Positions 7,168 to 15,886 are shown, numbered from the stretch's first letter. The stretch is DNA of 52,591 bases from an uncultured bacterium (GCA_947063875.1 CAMSTY010000020.1:1-52591), one strand, 5' to 3'. Notes: generated by a model from the sequence alone, not told the origin. Numbers and translations are program-made.

Positions 7168-8172
7168 TTACATTGCCCGGATTGCATCCCACTTCTCTTC
7201 GATCACCGGGATACCGTTCTCCATGTTGTCCTTCCGGGTATTGATCTCGATCTCACCCGGGTAGAACACCTTGCCGCCCTCCTGGGCCGGAACAGAAGAC
7301 TTGATATCCGCCACCAATTCGTCTACGATCCGGTCTGTAGTCCCGGCATCATTAAACTTATTGGGGTCAATGGCAATCATAATCTGGGACAGTCCGATCT
7401 CGTCCCCGAAAGTACCAATCTTCTGAACAGAGTTGGCATTGGTGAGCACGGTGGAAATCAGATCCAGCAGCACGGAAATCCCGCTGCCCTTCCAGTATCC
7501 CATGGGAAGGACTCTCCAGGTCTTCTCAATGGCCGCCGGGTCGGTAGTCAGATTGCCGTCCTCGTCATAGCCACCCGGTACCGGAAGCTGCTGGCCTTTC
7601 AGCCTCGCCTCCTCAATCTTGCCATAAGAAAACTGGGACACCGCACAGTCTACTACTACATGATCCCCATTGCTCTTGGGCACCGCCAGAATCAGCGGGT
7701 TGTTGCCGATCTTTCTGTCCTTGCCACCCCATGCCGGCATATTCGGCATAGTATTGGACCAGCAGATGCCGATGCACCCTGCGTTAGCGGCCTGCCATCC
7801 ATAGCTGCCGCCGCGCATCCAGTGGTTGCTGTTGCCCAGCGCCACCATTCCGATGCCGTACTGCTTGGCAAGTTCGATCGCCCGGTCCATCGCCTGTTTT
7901 GCATTCAGCGGACCGAAACCTCTGTGCCCTTCCCACCGCTCAATGGCTCCCATGGACATCTCGCAGGTGGCTACCACATCCGGATTGATCTCTCCTTTGT
8001 CCAGGTACTCTACCACACGGGGAAAGCGGTTGATCCCATGGCTGTAGATCCCATCCAGGCTGTTCTGTGCAAAAACTGTCGCTGCATCCAATGCATTCTT
8101 CTCATTAAAACCTCTGCTGATCAGTACGCGTTCAAACTCTTTTAACAGTTCCTCATACTTGATTCTTAACAT
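7168..8172 (-). CDS. dlgD: 2,3-diketo-L-gulonate reductase (YiaK family)
   Basis: A 334-residue member of the malate/lactate dehydrogenase type-2 family. It is close to E. coli YiaK/DlgD (332 residues) along its length: LISRG near the start, YSHGINRFPR, HWMRGGSYGWQAA, GICWSNTMPNMPAWGG, IGNNPLI, and LPMGYWKGSGISVLLDL. By family knowledge it reduces 2,3-diketo-L-gulonate to 3-keto-L-gulonate with NADH in ascorbate or sugar-acid breakdown; the substrate here is inferred. The next gene upstream on the same strand is yiaL, as in E. coli yiaKL, but here each has its own promoter and operator. The downstream yiaMNO transporter and sgb genes are absent from this window. The gene ends before the prophage border and appears intact. 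Confidence 0.88.
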   Translation of the reverse strand: MLRIKYEELLKEFERVLISRGFNEKNALDAATVFAQNSLDGIYSHGINRFPRVVEYLDKGEINPDVVATCEMSMGAIERWEGHRGFGPLNAKQAMDRAIELAKQYGIGMVALGNSNHWMRGGSYGWQAANAGCIGICWSNTMPNMPAWGGKDRKIGNNPLILAVPKSNGDHVVVDCAVSQFSYGKIEEARLKGQQLPVPGGYDEDGNLTTDPAAIEKTWRVLPMGYWKGSGISVLLDLISTVLTNANSVQKIGTFGDEIGLSQIMIAIDPNKFNDAGTTDRIVDELVADIKSSVPAQEGGKVFYPGEIEINTRKDNMENGIPVIEEKWDAIRAM

Positions 8173-8248
8173 CGTTTTAATTTCCTTTCTTCTTAAAATT
8201 CAATCCTTCAAGAGAGACACGTTTGACACATTTCCTGCATCTACAATT

Positions 8249-8298
8249 TTTGCAATCGATTGTTCCTAAATTTTATCACAATTTACCCCGCATTTCAA
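8249..8298 (-). promoter_or_regulatory. dlgD promoter with LacI-type operator
   Basis: Read on the minus strand, a -35 TTGAAA (8293-8298), a 17-bp spacer and a -10 TAAAAT (8270-8275) precede dlgD. The palindrome TTGCAATCGATTGTT (18-bp site 8249-8266, centred on CG) lies across the expected start of transcription, where a bound LacI-family protein would block initiation. The rest of the 8173-8512 gap holds a long untranslated leader of about 90 bases and no gene. Confidence 0.75.
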
Positions 8299-8512
8299 CC
8301 GCATTTTCCTCACTATTTTGCACAAAATACAATCGTCTTTTTTGTGGTATTCTCATAAATCCCCTGTCAAAAATGCACGAAAAAACCAAACTTTTCTTTT
8401 TCATTCGGAAATTGCATACATTCCCTGGCAATTGCATTTTTTCGCTCTGTCGTGAGGAAAAACCAGTTTCCCATCCTGCGTCTGCATCGGCAAACGGCAG
8501 ATCGGTCGGCCC

Positions 8513-8986
8513 TCACAAAGTATCTACCGCAATCTTGATTACGATTTTCTTCACTCTGGCCGGAGCTTCTACCTGGCAGAACGGACGGTGGACATCCTCC
8601 GGAAAAAATACCGCGTAAGTTCCCGGCGTCATCAAAAGCATGACTTCTTCTGATAAAGGATTTTCCTGATAATACAGAGTATCCTTCTCTTCCAGGCAAT
8701 CCTCCAGGATACGGTTGTCCCCTCTGTCCGGATAAAACCCCATATACTCGGAACCTTCTGCCATGAACTGCAGTTCCGCATACCGGCTATGCACCTCAGG
8801 AAGCTTCTCCTCCTTTTTCCCGGTAATGCGGTCACAGATCTGAACAATCAATTCCTCGCCTCTGAGGCCTATTCTGCTCTCCCCCATGCCGGAGACATCG
8901 GTCTCCCGGCAATAGCGGATCGCTTCCCGGATTGGTTCTGCATAAGCCTGTTCGGTTTCCTTTGCCGAAATGTGTCCGTAAATCAT
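8513..8986 (-). CDS. yiaL: YhcH/YjgK/YiaL family sugar-metabolism protein
   Basis: A 157-residue beta-sandwich (DUF386, cupin-like) protein. The start at 8986 gives MIYGHISA, the canonical family N-terminus, with a GGAGG site nine bases upstream; the longer frame to 9019 would run into the operator. Conserved features are the HSRYAELQFMAEG block and the final FPEDVHRPFC motif, whose His, Glu and Asp residues form the presumed metal or sugar site. YiaL-type proteins accompany sugar-acid, sialic-acid and beta-galactoside pathways; they are thought to act on the open or anomeric forms of sugars, but no firm reaction is established. Its co-regulation with dlgD fits the E. coli yiaKL pairing. Confidence 0.85.
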   Translation of the reverse strand: MIYGHISAKETEQAYAEPIREAIRYCRETDVSGMGESRIGLRGEELIVQICDRITGKKEEKLPEVHSRYAELQFMAEGSEYMGFYPDRGDNRILEDCLEEKDTLYYQENPLSEEVMLLMTPGTYAVFFPEDVHRPFCQVEAPARVKKIVIKIAVDTL

Positions 8987-9002
8987 GATAAGTTTCCTCC
9001 AT

Positions 9003-9059
9003 ATTGCAATCGATTGCAATTTGTATATTTATCATAGCACACGAATCCTCGAATTGCAA
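9003..9059 (-). promoter_or_regulatory. yiaL promoter with perfect 18-bp operator
   Basis: On the minus strand, -35 TTGCAA (9054-9059), a 17-bp spacer and -10 TATGAT (9031-9036) are followed at about +5 by ATTGCAATCGATTGCAAT (9003-9020). That palindrome is perfect, with the central CG typical of LacI/GalR operators. The layout matches the dlgD promoter closely. Confidence 0.82.
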
Positions 9060-9175
9060 GTATGTTTCTATTGTCTTATTTCACATTTTTTCTTTTATGT
9101 TTTTGTGCATATATTACAGTTTTTTTGCTGTTTTCAATTCTCCCACATTTCCATATGATCATTTCGCATTTAAAA

Positions 9176-9193
9176 CAAGAAATCGATTGCAAT
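9176..9193. promoter_or_regulatory. Auxiliary LacI-type operator upstream of yiaL
   Basis: A half-perfect copy of the same operator (right half ATCGATTGCAAT, left half degenerate) lies 173 bp upstream of the main yiaL operator, centre to centre. It may be a weak second site. The remainder of the 8987-9365 gap holds no gene. Confidence 0.5.
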
Positions 9194-9365
9194 TTGTGTC
9201 AATCCATCCCCGCACAAGCCTCCCATCAGCGCGCCATACCTTCCCCATATCAAAAAAGACAGCGCTGACGATCGTTTTCCTCTTTCGCCATTACTGTCCA
9301 TTATCGCGTTTCCATTATCCTCACTATTTTCGGCCATCTCTGCCGGATGAGAGCCGCTCCCTCAT

Positions 9366-10370
9366 TCAGGTACTCTCCCTCTCAATAATTTCCGAAAACA
9401 TCATCATCTTTTTGTTCTGGACCTTCCCTTCCAGCCCCTCTCTCAAAATCGACGCCGCCGACTCGGAAAGAGCCTGGAGCCGGTTGTCCAAAGTCGTCAG
9501 CTTCGGCATACAGATCTCACCGTAAATACTGTTATCAATTCCGATCAATCCCAGCTGTCCGGGGACGTCTATTCCCCGGTCATACGCCGCACGCACGCCG
9601 CCTACCGCCACCAAATCAATAGAATAGATGATTCCCTGTACATCCGGATGCTCGTCCAAAATCCGCAGTGTAGCCTCATAGCCGCCTCTGACAGTACTTT
9701 CCTCCATATCGTACAGCCACAGGTTCTCCTCTCCCGCTCCGTTTCTGCGCATGCCTTCGCAGTATCCCCGCTGCTTATGGATGTTAGACGGAGAGACCGA
9801 ATCCAGCACGAACGCAATCTTTGGCTTTCCCTTTGCACATAGCAAATCCACGCATCTTGCCACTCCGGCATCCTCGTCTACGATCACCCCGGAAACATTG
9901 GGCAGATCCAGATACCCGTTCACCATCACAATCGGCACCTTGGGCAGATGCTTTTTGATGCTTTCCTCCACCGAGGCTGTTCCAAACATCGATCCCATCA
10001 GAATCACGCCCTCAACACGGCGTTGTTCCAGAATACGGATATATTCCGCTTTTTTCTCATCCTCCGGCCCGGTGCTCATAATAATGCAGCAGTATCCCCG
10101 CCTGGTCAGTTCCTGCTCAATGACAAAAGCACTGTCAACATGGTGGGCCACCCGGATATCCACGATCAATATCCCCACCAGGCGGGAGGACTGCATCACC
10201 AGTCCCCGGGCCGCTGCATCCGGTATGTAATTATACTTTTTTAAAAGCTCCTGCACCCTCTGCCTGGTCTCCAGTTTAATCCCCGGCTTGTTGTTAATCA
10301 CCCGGGACACGGTGCTGGCAGCTACCCCAGCTTCCCGGGCTATATCGTAAATCGTCACGTTCCTTAACAC
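9366..10370 (-). CDS. LacI-family transcriptional repressor
   Basis: A LacI/GalR protein of up to 334 residues. The N-terminal HTH (TIYDIAREAGVAASTVSRVINN) is followed by the hinge helix region and a periplasmic-binding-like sensor domain (LVGILIVDIRVAHH, GVILMGS, GLIGIDNS near the C-terminus, TTLDN). The frame opens at a GTG at 10370; a GTG four codons later (10358), preceded by AAGGAA, is an alternative start. Its gene neighbours dlgD and yiaL carry its probable operator, and a copy also lies 100 bp upstream of the gene itself, so it is inferred to be the local, autoregulated repressor responding to a sugar-acid derivative. The effector is unknown. Confidence 0.88.
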   Translation of the reverse strand: MLRNVTIYDIAREAGVAASTVSRVINNKPGIKLETRQRVQELLKKYNYIPDAAARGLVMQSSRLVGILIVDIRVAHHVDSAFVIEQELTRRGYCCIIMSTGPEDEKKAEYIRILEQRRVEGVILMGSMFGTASVEESIKKHLPKVPIVMVNGYLDLPNVSGVIVDEDAGVARCVDLLCAKGKPKIAFVLDSVSPSNIHKQRGYCEGMRRNGAGEENLWLYDMEESTVRGGYEATLRILDEHPDVQGIIYSIDLVAVGGVRAAYDRGIDVPGQLGLIGIDNSIYGEICMPKLTTLDNRLQALSESAASILREGLEGKVQNKKMMMFSEIIEREST

Positions 10371-10396
10371 CTCAACATCTTCTGCTCTTTTGCTTT

Positions 10397-10425
10397 ACTA
10401 TACCTTATTTACAGCGAGCAGGCAA
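10397..10425 (-). promoter_or_regulatory. Promoter of the LacI gene
   Basis: On the minus strand, -35 TTGCCT (10420-10425), a 17-bp spacer and -10 TATAGT (10397-10402) lie about 25 bases before the start codon. The short leader fits the weak ribosome site of this regulator. Confidence 0.6.
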
Positions 10426-10473
10426 GAGGCTTTTCGTTTCTTGTGAATTCCATCTAATTATTGTGTATTTTTT

Positions 10474-10491
10474 ATTGCAATCGATTGCTCT
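10474..10491. promoter_or_regulatory. LacI-type operator upstream of the regulator gene
   Basis: ATTGCAATCGATTGCTCT matches the yiaL operator at 15 of 18 positions (left half and centre perfect). It is roughly 90 bp upstream of the regulator's expected transcription start, so control by looping or weak autoregulation is possible. Confidence 0.65.
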
Positions 10492-10532
10492 TTTTGGTGA
10501 TTTTGACTATTTCCTAACGTGTGTCTGAATTT

Positions 10533-11504
10533 TCAAACACGCTCAAACATACCAGGCTTGGGGAACCTGCTTTGCTCCCACTCCTCCATCGCCTTTTGGT
10601 CCTCTTTCGTAAGTTCCATCTTCCTGCCAAATCCAAAGGAACCGTCCCTCTGACACTGCCGCGAAGAAAATACGGCAGCCCGATAAAGGCTTAAGCGGAT
10701 CAGCAGGTCTTTATACTCTTTTGCGCTCACAATTCCTCTTTGCCCTGATTTTTCCCCGAAATCCTGCGCCTGTGAGATTCCGTCAAGATAATTCACCAGG
10801 AAACAGGCAATAAAAGAATCCCCGGCTCCCATAGTGTCCACCGCTTTTACCAGGCATGCCGATTGTTCATAGAACTGTCCGTCCGCCATCAGATAAGCCC
10901 CCTTGCTTCCCCTGGTGGCTATCACCATCTGCCTGCATCCCAGTTCCCGGATCTTTCGCATGGTTTTTTGTATTTCTTCCTCGGCCATGTCCCCGCAGGA
11001 AATCTCCGCACAGTCAATATACGGACAACATGTTTTTAGATATCCCTCATCATATCGATCGGAAAAATCCATGGAAACGAACTTCCCCGACCTGCGGATT
11101 TTGAACAGTTCCGTTTCCATATGGCTGAAAATACTGGTGTGAACCAGGTCAAATCCGGAAATGTATTCCTCATCCAGCCCACTCAGGACCGGGGGGTTCT
11201 TTCCGGCTATGCCGCCCTGATTGCCAGGAAGAAAGACCCGCTCACCTTCTACAATGCGCACTCTGGCGCAGCCGTTCTCCCCCTGTTCCATCCGGCAGTG
11301 AGTGATGTCGATCCCCAATTCCCGGACAACCGAATAAACATGCCGCCCCACCTCGTCGTCTCCAAAGGTTCCCAGATAAGCCGCTTCCATCCCCATGTCC
11401 CTTGCAAAAGCGGCGACATTCAGAGCATTTCCTCCCGGATACATGGTCCGGATATGGAGATACTTGTCACAGACATTGTCACCAACCCCTAATACTCTGA
11501 TCAT
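10533..11504 (-). CDS. frlD: PfkB-family fructoselysine 6-kinase-like
   Basis: A 323-residue ribokinase-fold kinase closest in pattern to FrlD. It has IRVLGVGDNVCDKY at the start, the PGGNALNVAAFARDMG substrate signature, LGTFGDDEVG, FSDRYDEGYL (FSDKWD in FrlD) and the VDTMGAGDSFIACF anion-hole motif with catalytic Asp. Unlike E. coli FrlD (about 260 residues), it carries some 60 extra C-terminal residues, including a charged segment after GAGDSF. By family knowledge it phosphorylates the 6-hydroxyl of an Amadori sugar-amino acid, feeding FrlB. Its start overlaps the GntR stop by four bases (ATGA), so it is translated with that gene. The amino-acid part of the substrate is not determined by the sequence. 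Confidence 0.82.
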   Translation of the reverse strand: MIRVLGVGDNVCDKYLHIRTMYPGGNALNVAAFARDMGMEAAYLGTFGDDEVGRHVYSVVRELGIDITHCRMEQGENGCARVRIVEGERVFLPGNQGGIAGKNPPVLSGLDEEYISGFDLVHTSIFSHMETELFKIRRSGKFVSMDFSDRYDEGYLKTCCPYIDCAEISCGDMAEEEIQKTMRKIRELGCRQMVIATRGSKGAYLMADGQFYEQSACLVKAVDTMGAGDSFIACFLVNYLDGISQAQDFGEKSGQRGIVSAKEYKDLLIRLSLYRAAVFSSRQCQRDGSFGFGRKMELTKEDQKAMEEWEQSRFPKPGMFERV

Positions 11505-12244
11505 AACCCTTCCTTCTCCGCCATATTATTGGTGGATATTTTATATTCGTAGCGATCTGCATTGATCACCTCTTTGCCGTTATAAACCGGCTCGCCCTCT
11601 GTATTATACGTAATATCACGAGACAGGATCAGAACATCATTTTCCTTGATTCCCAGATGCTCCGCCTCGTCTCTTGTCGCATAACAGACCCCAATCGTCT
11701 TAGAGCCGCTTGCCAGGGCAATCCCATGCTCCCTCAAAATTTCGTGCAGGGAACGGCTTAAATCCTCTGCCAGAAGATAGGCGTACTTTCTCGGAAAATG
11801 GTTTTCTTCCAAGATCACCGGCACATCATTACAGAACCGCAGCCGCCGGATACAGATAACCTTGTCACCCTCCTCAAGCCGCAGCGCCCTGATATCCGCC
11901 GGCCGGGCCTTCACCAGTTCCGCCGACAGCAGACGGGTCCCCGGCTTTTCTCCTTCCAGTTCACAGCATTGCGAAAAACCCATAAAATGATTCAGATTCC
12001 TCGAAATCTTCTTATCCAGGACAAATGTTCCCAGGCGTTGTTTGCGCACCAGGATTTCATCTTCCACCAGCAACTCCAACGCTTTGCGGACCGTGATCCT
12101 GCTGACCTCATAGCTTTTGCTCAGTTCAGCCTCTGTCGGGAGCCGGGAGCCGGGCAGAATCTCCCTGTTTGCAATCTTCTCCTTGATATTCCCGGCAATC
12201 TGCATATAGAGAGGCACCGCCGTATCCCGTATCACTTCTGACAT
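11501..12244 (-). CDS. GntR/UTRA transcriptional regulator of the frl operon
   Basis: A 247-residue HutC-type GntR regulator. The N-terminal winged helix (PLYMQIAGNIKEKIANREILPGSRLPTEAELSKSYEVSRITVRKAL) is the standard GntR pattern, and the UTRA ligand-binding domain follows from about residue 95 (VICIRRLRFCNDVPVILEENHFP). It lies between frlB and frlD in one operon, 25 bases after frlB and overlapping frlD by 4. By analogy with B. subtilis FrlR, it probably represses the operon until the substrate or its phosphate is present. An inverted repeat across the frlB -10 box (13282-13323) is a candidate target. Confidence 0.85.
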   Translation of the reverse strand: MSEVIRDTAVPLYMQIAGNIKEKIANREILPGSRLPTEAELSKSYEVSRITVRKALELLVEDEILVRKQRLGTFVLDKKISRNLNHFMGFSQCCELEGEKPGTRLLSAELVKARPADIRALRLEEGDKVICIRRLRFCNDVPVILEENHFPRKYAYLLAEDLSRSLHEILREHGIALASGSKTIGVCYATRDEAEHLGIKENDVLILSRDITYNTEGEPVYNGKEVINADRYEYKISTNNMAEKEGL

Positions 12245-12269
12245 CTATTCTCCTTTCCGGATCTTCTGC

Positions 12270-13265
12270 TTAGTAATCCAGCCTCCGGTAATATCTGCGG
12301 ATCGCCAGCGGATGTCTGCGGCAATGCTCCAGATGTACATTCACCCTCTGGAACGCCGAGCGCATCACAATCGGCGACAGCATCCCCCGAAATTCTTCGC
12401 TGATCCCTTCCAGTTTAAATTTCTTTGTATCAAACACAATCACTTTTGCACTGACAGTACGAACAAACTTCTCCACTCGCTCCATCTGTGGGCGCGCCAG
12501 GTCTTCGCCCTTTATCAGGATCACCGGGACATCCCGCTCGATCACTTCCAATGTCCCATGGAAGAAATTGGCGGCCGATACCGGGCGTGTGCGCATCCAC
12601 TGCATCTCCTCCATAATACACATTCCGTAGCAGGTCGCCCAGTCCTCCAGATTCCCGGCTCCCACCAGATATGTAATCGGCTCATCGCAGTATTCTTCTG
12701 CATAAGCCTGCGCATCCGAATCGGCATCCTTGTAGATCTGGACTACATTGTCCGGCATGTGCACAATCTCCGCCATAAACCGGTCATATTTTTCAAATTG
12801 TCCGGCGTTTTTCAAAAACCGCAAAGTCACGGTATACCAGAAATAATAGCCGCCGCCTACCGTGCTTACCAGGTAGTCACACTTCTCATACAGAGGAGTC
12901 CCTTCTTTTTCCACATACCCGATCACCTTTGCCCCCAGGGCATGAACCTTATCCACAGTCTCCACCACTTCTTTGGTATCTCCGGAAATGGATTCAATCA
13001 CCACGATCGAGCGTTCGTCAAAAAACGGATTCCCTACCAGGTTAAAATCTGCCGCATTCTCAATATACAGAGGAAGCCTTGATCCCAGCTGCTTGGCAAT
13101 ATGGATCATCTGATTTGCATAAAGCACGGTTCCGCCGATTCCAATATAAAAAATATTGGAATAGCCTTTCTCACATACCTGATCTACAATCGCTTCTGTC
13201 TGCGGAATGATATCCACTCCGTTTTGGTGCTCCTGTCTGACCTTTGCCTCATCAAATTTCAACAT
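12270..13265 (-). CDS. frlB: SIS-domain fructoselysine-6-phosphate deglycase-like
   Basis: A 331-residue protein with two SIS (sugar isomerase) domains, residues about 30-160 and 190-320. Motifs include FYIGIGGTVLYANQMIH, ESISGDTKEVVE (Ser/Thr phosphate-binding loop), a central YLVGAGN, FFHGTLEVIE, which corresponds to the catalytic FRHGPLEIVE region of FrlB, and a C-terminal RRYYRRLDY like the end of FrlB (RRYYGGLVEY). FrlB splits 6-phosphofructoselysine to glucose 6-phosphate and lysine; related enzymes act on fructosyl-aspartate or glucoselysine. The start at 13265 has AGGAGG nine bases upstream. It is the first gene of the frlB-gntR-frlD operon. Confidence 0.84.
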   Translation of the reverse strand: MLKFDEAKVRQEHQNGVDIIPQTEAIVDQVCEKGYSNIFYIGIGGTVLYANQMIHIAKQLGSRLPLYIENAADFNLVGNPFFDERSIVVIESISGDTKEVVETVDKVHALGAKVIGYVEKEGTPLYEKCDYLVSTVGGGYYFWYTVTLRFLKNAGQFEKYDRFMAEIVHMPDNVVQIYKDADSDAQAYAEEYCDEPITYLVGAGNLEDWATCYGMCIMEEMQWMRTRPVSAANFFHGTLEVIERDVPVILIKGEDLARPQMERVEKFVRTVSAKVIVFDTKKFKLEGISEEFRGMLSPIVMRSAFQRVNVHLEHCRRHPLAIRRYYRRLDY

Positions 13266-13281
13266 ATTGTTATGCCTCCTG

Positions 13282-13330
13282 TCATCATTTATTATAATAC
13301 ATTTATATAACAAATAATGATGATTGTCAA
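13282..13330 (-). promoter_or_regulatory. frlB promoter with inverted repeat
   Basis: On the minus strand, -35 TTGACA (13325-13330), a 17-bp spacer and -10 TATAAA (13302-13307) give a strong sigma-A promoter. The arms TCATCATT (13282-13289) and AATGATGA (13316-13323) form an inverted repeat centred on the -10 box, a plausible operator for the GntR protein of the operon. Confidence 0.7.
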
Positions 13331-13370
13331 TCACATTTCAATACGTTTTATAACATTATAATCTATATGC

Positions 13371-14261
13371 CTATATAGTTGATACATCCTCTGCTTTCTC
13401 TCCCTGATGCACCACCACCTGCCGGAAGGGGATTCGGATTCCTTCTTCATCAAACCGCAGTTTAATCGTCTCAATGATATCCCATCGGGCCGGCCAATAT
13501 TCTTCCTTCATCATCCAACCCCGCATGCCAAGAATCACTGCATATTCTCCCAGTTCTTTCACAAAAACCCTGGTTCCGTCTTCCTGAATCACCTGCGGAT
13601 GCTTTTCCAGGATATCGCAAAGGATTTCCTTGGCCTTTTTTAAGTCAGAAGCATAATCAATATTTATCTCCAGATCCAGCTGTCTCTTTTCCTGGGCCGT
13701 GGCGTTGACCACAACCGCATTAGCGACCGTGCCATTGGGTATCGTGACTTTCCGGTTATCCACCGTGGTCAATGACGTATACACCAGGCCGATGTCCTGC
13801 ACCGTTCCCTCCACATCCCCGCAGACAATATAATCCTGTATTATAAACGGCCGGGTAAGCATAATCAGGATTCCGCCTGCCACATTGGACAGGCTCTCTT
13901 TCAGGGACAGGCCAATCGCCACGCCTGCAGACCCCATCAGCGCCACGATGGATGCCGAAGGCACTCCCAGCTTTTCCGCTGCAATAAAAATCACCACCGC
14001 ATACATGGCGGCATTCAGTACCGAAAGCAGAAATTTGTTGACATTTTCTTCCAGGTTCATCTTCAGAAATGTCTTTTTCAAAAATCGCCGCAGGCCACGG
14101 ACAATACGGAATCCTACCAGCAGAATCACCACCGCAAGCAGCAAACGCCAGAAAAACGCCTTCAGTCCCGGAGTCCAGCCTTCCAGCGTGTGCAAAACCC
14201 AGCTGGTCTCTAACCGCGGCTCCCCCGCAGGCGCCGCTGCCATCCACAATCTCATCGTCAT
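13371..14261 (-). CDS. mscS: MscS-family mechanosensitive channel
   Basis: A 296-residue small-conductance mechanosensitive channel. Three membrane helices are visible (about 38-55, 80-98, 105-128). The pore helix carries the Gly/Ala-rich ALMGSAGVAIGLSLKESLSNVAGGILIML signature, and the beta domain begins PFIIQDYIVCGDVEGTVQDIGLVYT with IPNG after it. It opens on membrane tension to release solutes during hypo-osmotic shock. It starts three bases after the MoxR-type ATPase stop codon, so it shares a transcript with the LRR-VWA-MoxR genes. Confidence 0.93.
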   Translation of the reverse strand: MTMRLWMAAAPAGEPRLETSWVLHTLEGWTPGLKAFFWRLLLAVVILLVGFRIVRGLRRFLKKTFLKMNLEENVNKFLLSVLNAAMYAVVIFIAAEKLGVPSASIVALMGSAGVAIGLSLKESLSNVAGGILIMLTRPFIIQDYIVCGDVEGTVQDIGLVYTSLTTVDNRKVTIPNGTVANAVVVNATAQEKRQLDLEINIDYASDLKKAKEILCDILEKHPQVIQEDGTRVFVKELGEYAVILGMRGWMMKEEYWPARWDIIETIKLRFDEEGIRIPFRQVVVHQGEKAEDVSTI

Positions 14262-14264
14262 TCC

Positions 14265-15815
14265 CTATCCTTCCCTCTCTCCGGATATGCTGCCTTCCAG
14301 AAGCTTACCGATTTCCTGTTCTTCCTCTGAAAACAGCAGTTCCTTGTTATACCGATAATAACGTTCGCAATCATACTCCTGCAGGAACCTCACACTGTAA
14401 AAGCCAGTATTCAGTTCTGTCACAAATAGCACCATCTCCTGGCTTCCCGCAAATGCTGCCTCCATAAAATCAAACGCACATTCCAGTTTTTGTCCGGCTA
14501 TGGCGGACATTTCTTCATATTGGTCGCTCTCTTTGCCAAATAACTCCCGCAGGTATTCCCACATTCCCTTGGCATCCTGCTGGTTTTCTTTTGTCAGCAT
14601 CTGCAGCTTCTGTTCCAGGCTGGCGCTGACCTCTCTGTGGGTCAATAATTCCCGCTCGGAAATCAGCCCGTTCTCTTTCTTTTTCTCCCACTGGCCGCGA
14701 AAATCCTCTGTCATTTTCCGAAATGCCAGCAGCACATGTTCTCTGTTTTCTGGTATTTTTGCGTTATTATCTAAAATTCCCGTTTTTTGCAATTGCTGCA
14801 ATTTTTCCATCTGCAGTTCTAACTGCTCTTCTTTCTGGCAAACCTTGCGAAATTGCTCATTGAGTCCGGAAAGAAGCAGTCCCACCACGCTGATCCGTTC
14901 GTCAAAGGCCGCCCGTTCCAGCTTGCCGAAGACTCCTGGCGATACCTGGCCGTTTAAAATATCCTCTACCTGATAATCCTCCTGATACTTCCGGTAAAGT
15001 TCCAGATAACCGGCAAAATCACGGGCGATCTTCGGAAACTGGATATATTCGGATACAATCTCCCGGTCTATCGCCAGTCCCAGCCGCTCATATACCCCAA
15101 TCAGCTGGGACAAATCCTCCCATCCCCTTGGAGTGGCAAACATTTTTCCGTCAACGGTGGTCTCTATCCTGCAAAAATTCTGCTGCCGCACACTCAGGTA
15201 AGCGCGAATCGCCGGGTGAACGCCTGCCTGGCTGGCATATTCCTTCCACGCATCAAAATCCGGCTCCACATCAATCCTGCGTATCCGATCCAGTGTCACG
15301 ATGTCAAACTCCCTCACGGATTTGTTGTACTCCGGCGGATTACCGGCTGCCACGATTATCCAACCCTCCGGAATCCTGTGATTGCCGAAACTCTTCCCCT
15401 GCAAAAACTGCAGCATGGTCGGCGCCAATGTCTCTGAGACACAGTTGATCTCATCGATAAACAAAATCCCCTCCGGCAAACCCGTATGCCGGATCTTCTC
15501 ATAGACCGCTGCCACGATTTCACTCATGGTATATTCCGTCGCACGGTACTCTTTTTCGCCAAACCTTCTCTGTTCGATAACCGGCAGGCCGACAGCACTC
15601 TGCCTGGTATGATGCGTGATCGTATATGCTACCAGTCCGATCTGACATTCCTGCGAAATCTGTTCCATAATCTGTGTTTTTCCCACCCCGGGAGGACCGA
15701 TCAGCAGAATCGGCCGCTGCCGGACTGCCGGCATGACGTAAGATCCATACGCATCCTTCATCAGATATGCCCGAATGCTGTCTTTAATTTCCTGTTTTGC
15801 CCGCTTAATGTTCAT
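14265..15815 (-). CDS. MoxR-type AAA+ ATPase
   Basis: A 516-residue AAA+ protein of the MoxR group. Walker A is GPPGVGKTQ (about residues 40-48) and Walker B is ILFIDEIN; sensor-1 lies in IVAAGNPPEYN, and TLDRIRRID follows. The C-terminal 250 residues are long, Gln/Glu-rich and predicted coiled coil. The start at 15815 is favoured, with GGAG eight bases upstream, over the one at 15848. MoxR ATPases pair with VWA proteins as metal-insertion or assembly chaperones. The partner VWA gene ends 71 bases upstream, and an LRR gene precedes it. The substrate is unknown. Confidence 0.87.
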   Translation of the reverse strand: MNIKRAKQEIKDSIRAYLMKDAYGSYVMPAVRQRPILLIGPPGVGKTQIMEQISQECQIGLVAYTITHHTRQSAVGLPVIEQRRFGEKEYRATEYTMSEIVAAVYEKIRHTGLPEGILFIDEINCVSETLAPTMLQFLQGKSFGNHRIPEGWIIVAAGNPPEYNKSVREFDIVTLDRIRRIDVEPDFDAWKEYASQAGVHPAIRAYLSVRQQNFCRIETTVDGKMFATPRGWEDLSQLIGVYERLGLAIDREIVSEYIQFPKIARDFAGYLELYRKYQEDYQVEDILNGQVSPGVFGKLERAAFDERISVVGLLLSGLNEQFRKVCQKEEQLELQMEKLQQLQKTGILDNNAKIPENREHVLLAFRKMTEDFRGQWEKKKENGLISERELLTHREVSASLEQKLQMLTKENQQDAKGMWEYLRELFGKESDQYEEMSAIAGQKLECAFDFMEAAFAGSQEMVLFVTELNTGFYSVRFLQEYDCERYYRYNKELLFSEEEQEIGKLLEGSISGEREG

Positions 15816-15886
15816 CTCTTTTGCTCCCTGATTTTTCTCTGATACCAATCTTATCCCTTATCTGGATTCCTGCCCGAAGGTTCCGG

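Noticed and set aside
7066..8145. A 359-codon open frame on the plus strand across dlgD.
   Set aside because: It is antisense to a well-conserved reductase, is His/Pro-rich without domain signatures, and lacks a ribosome site.
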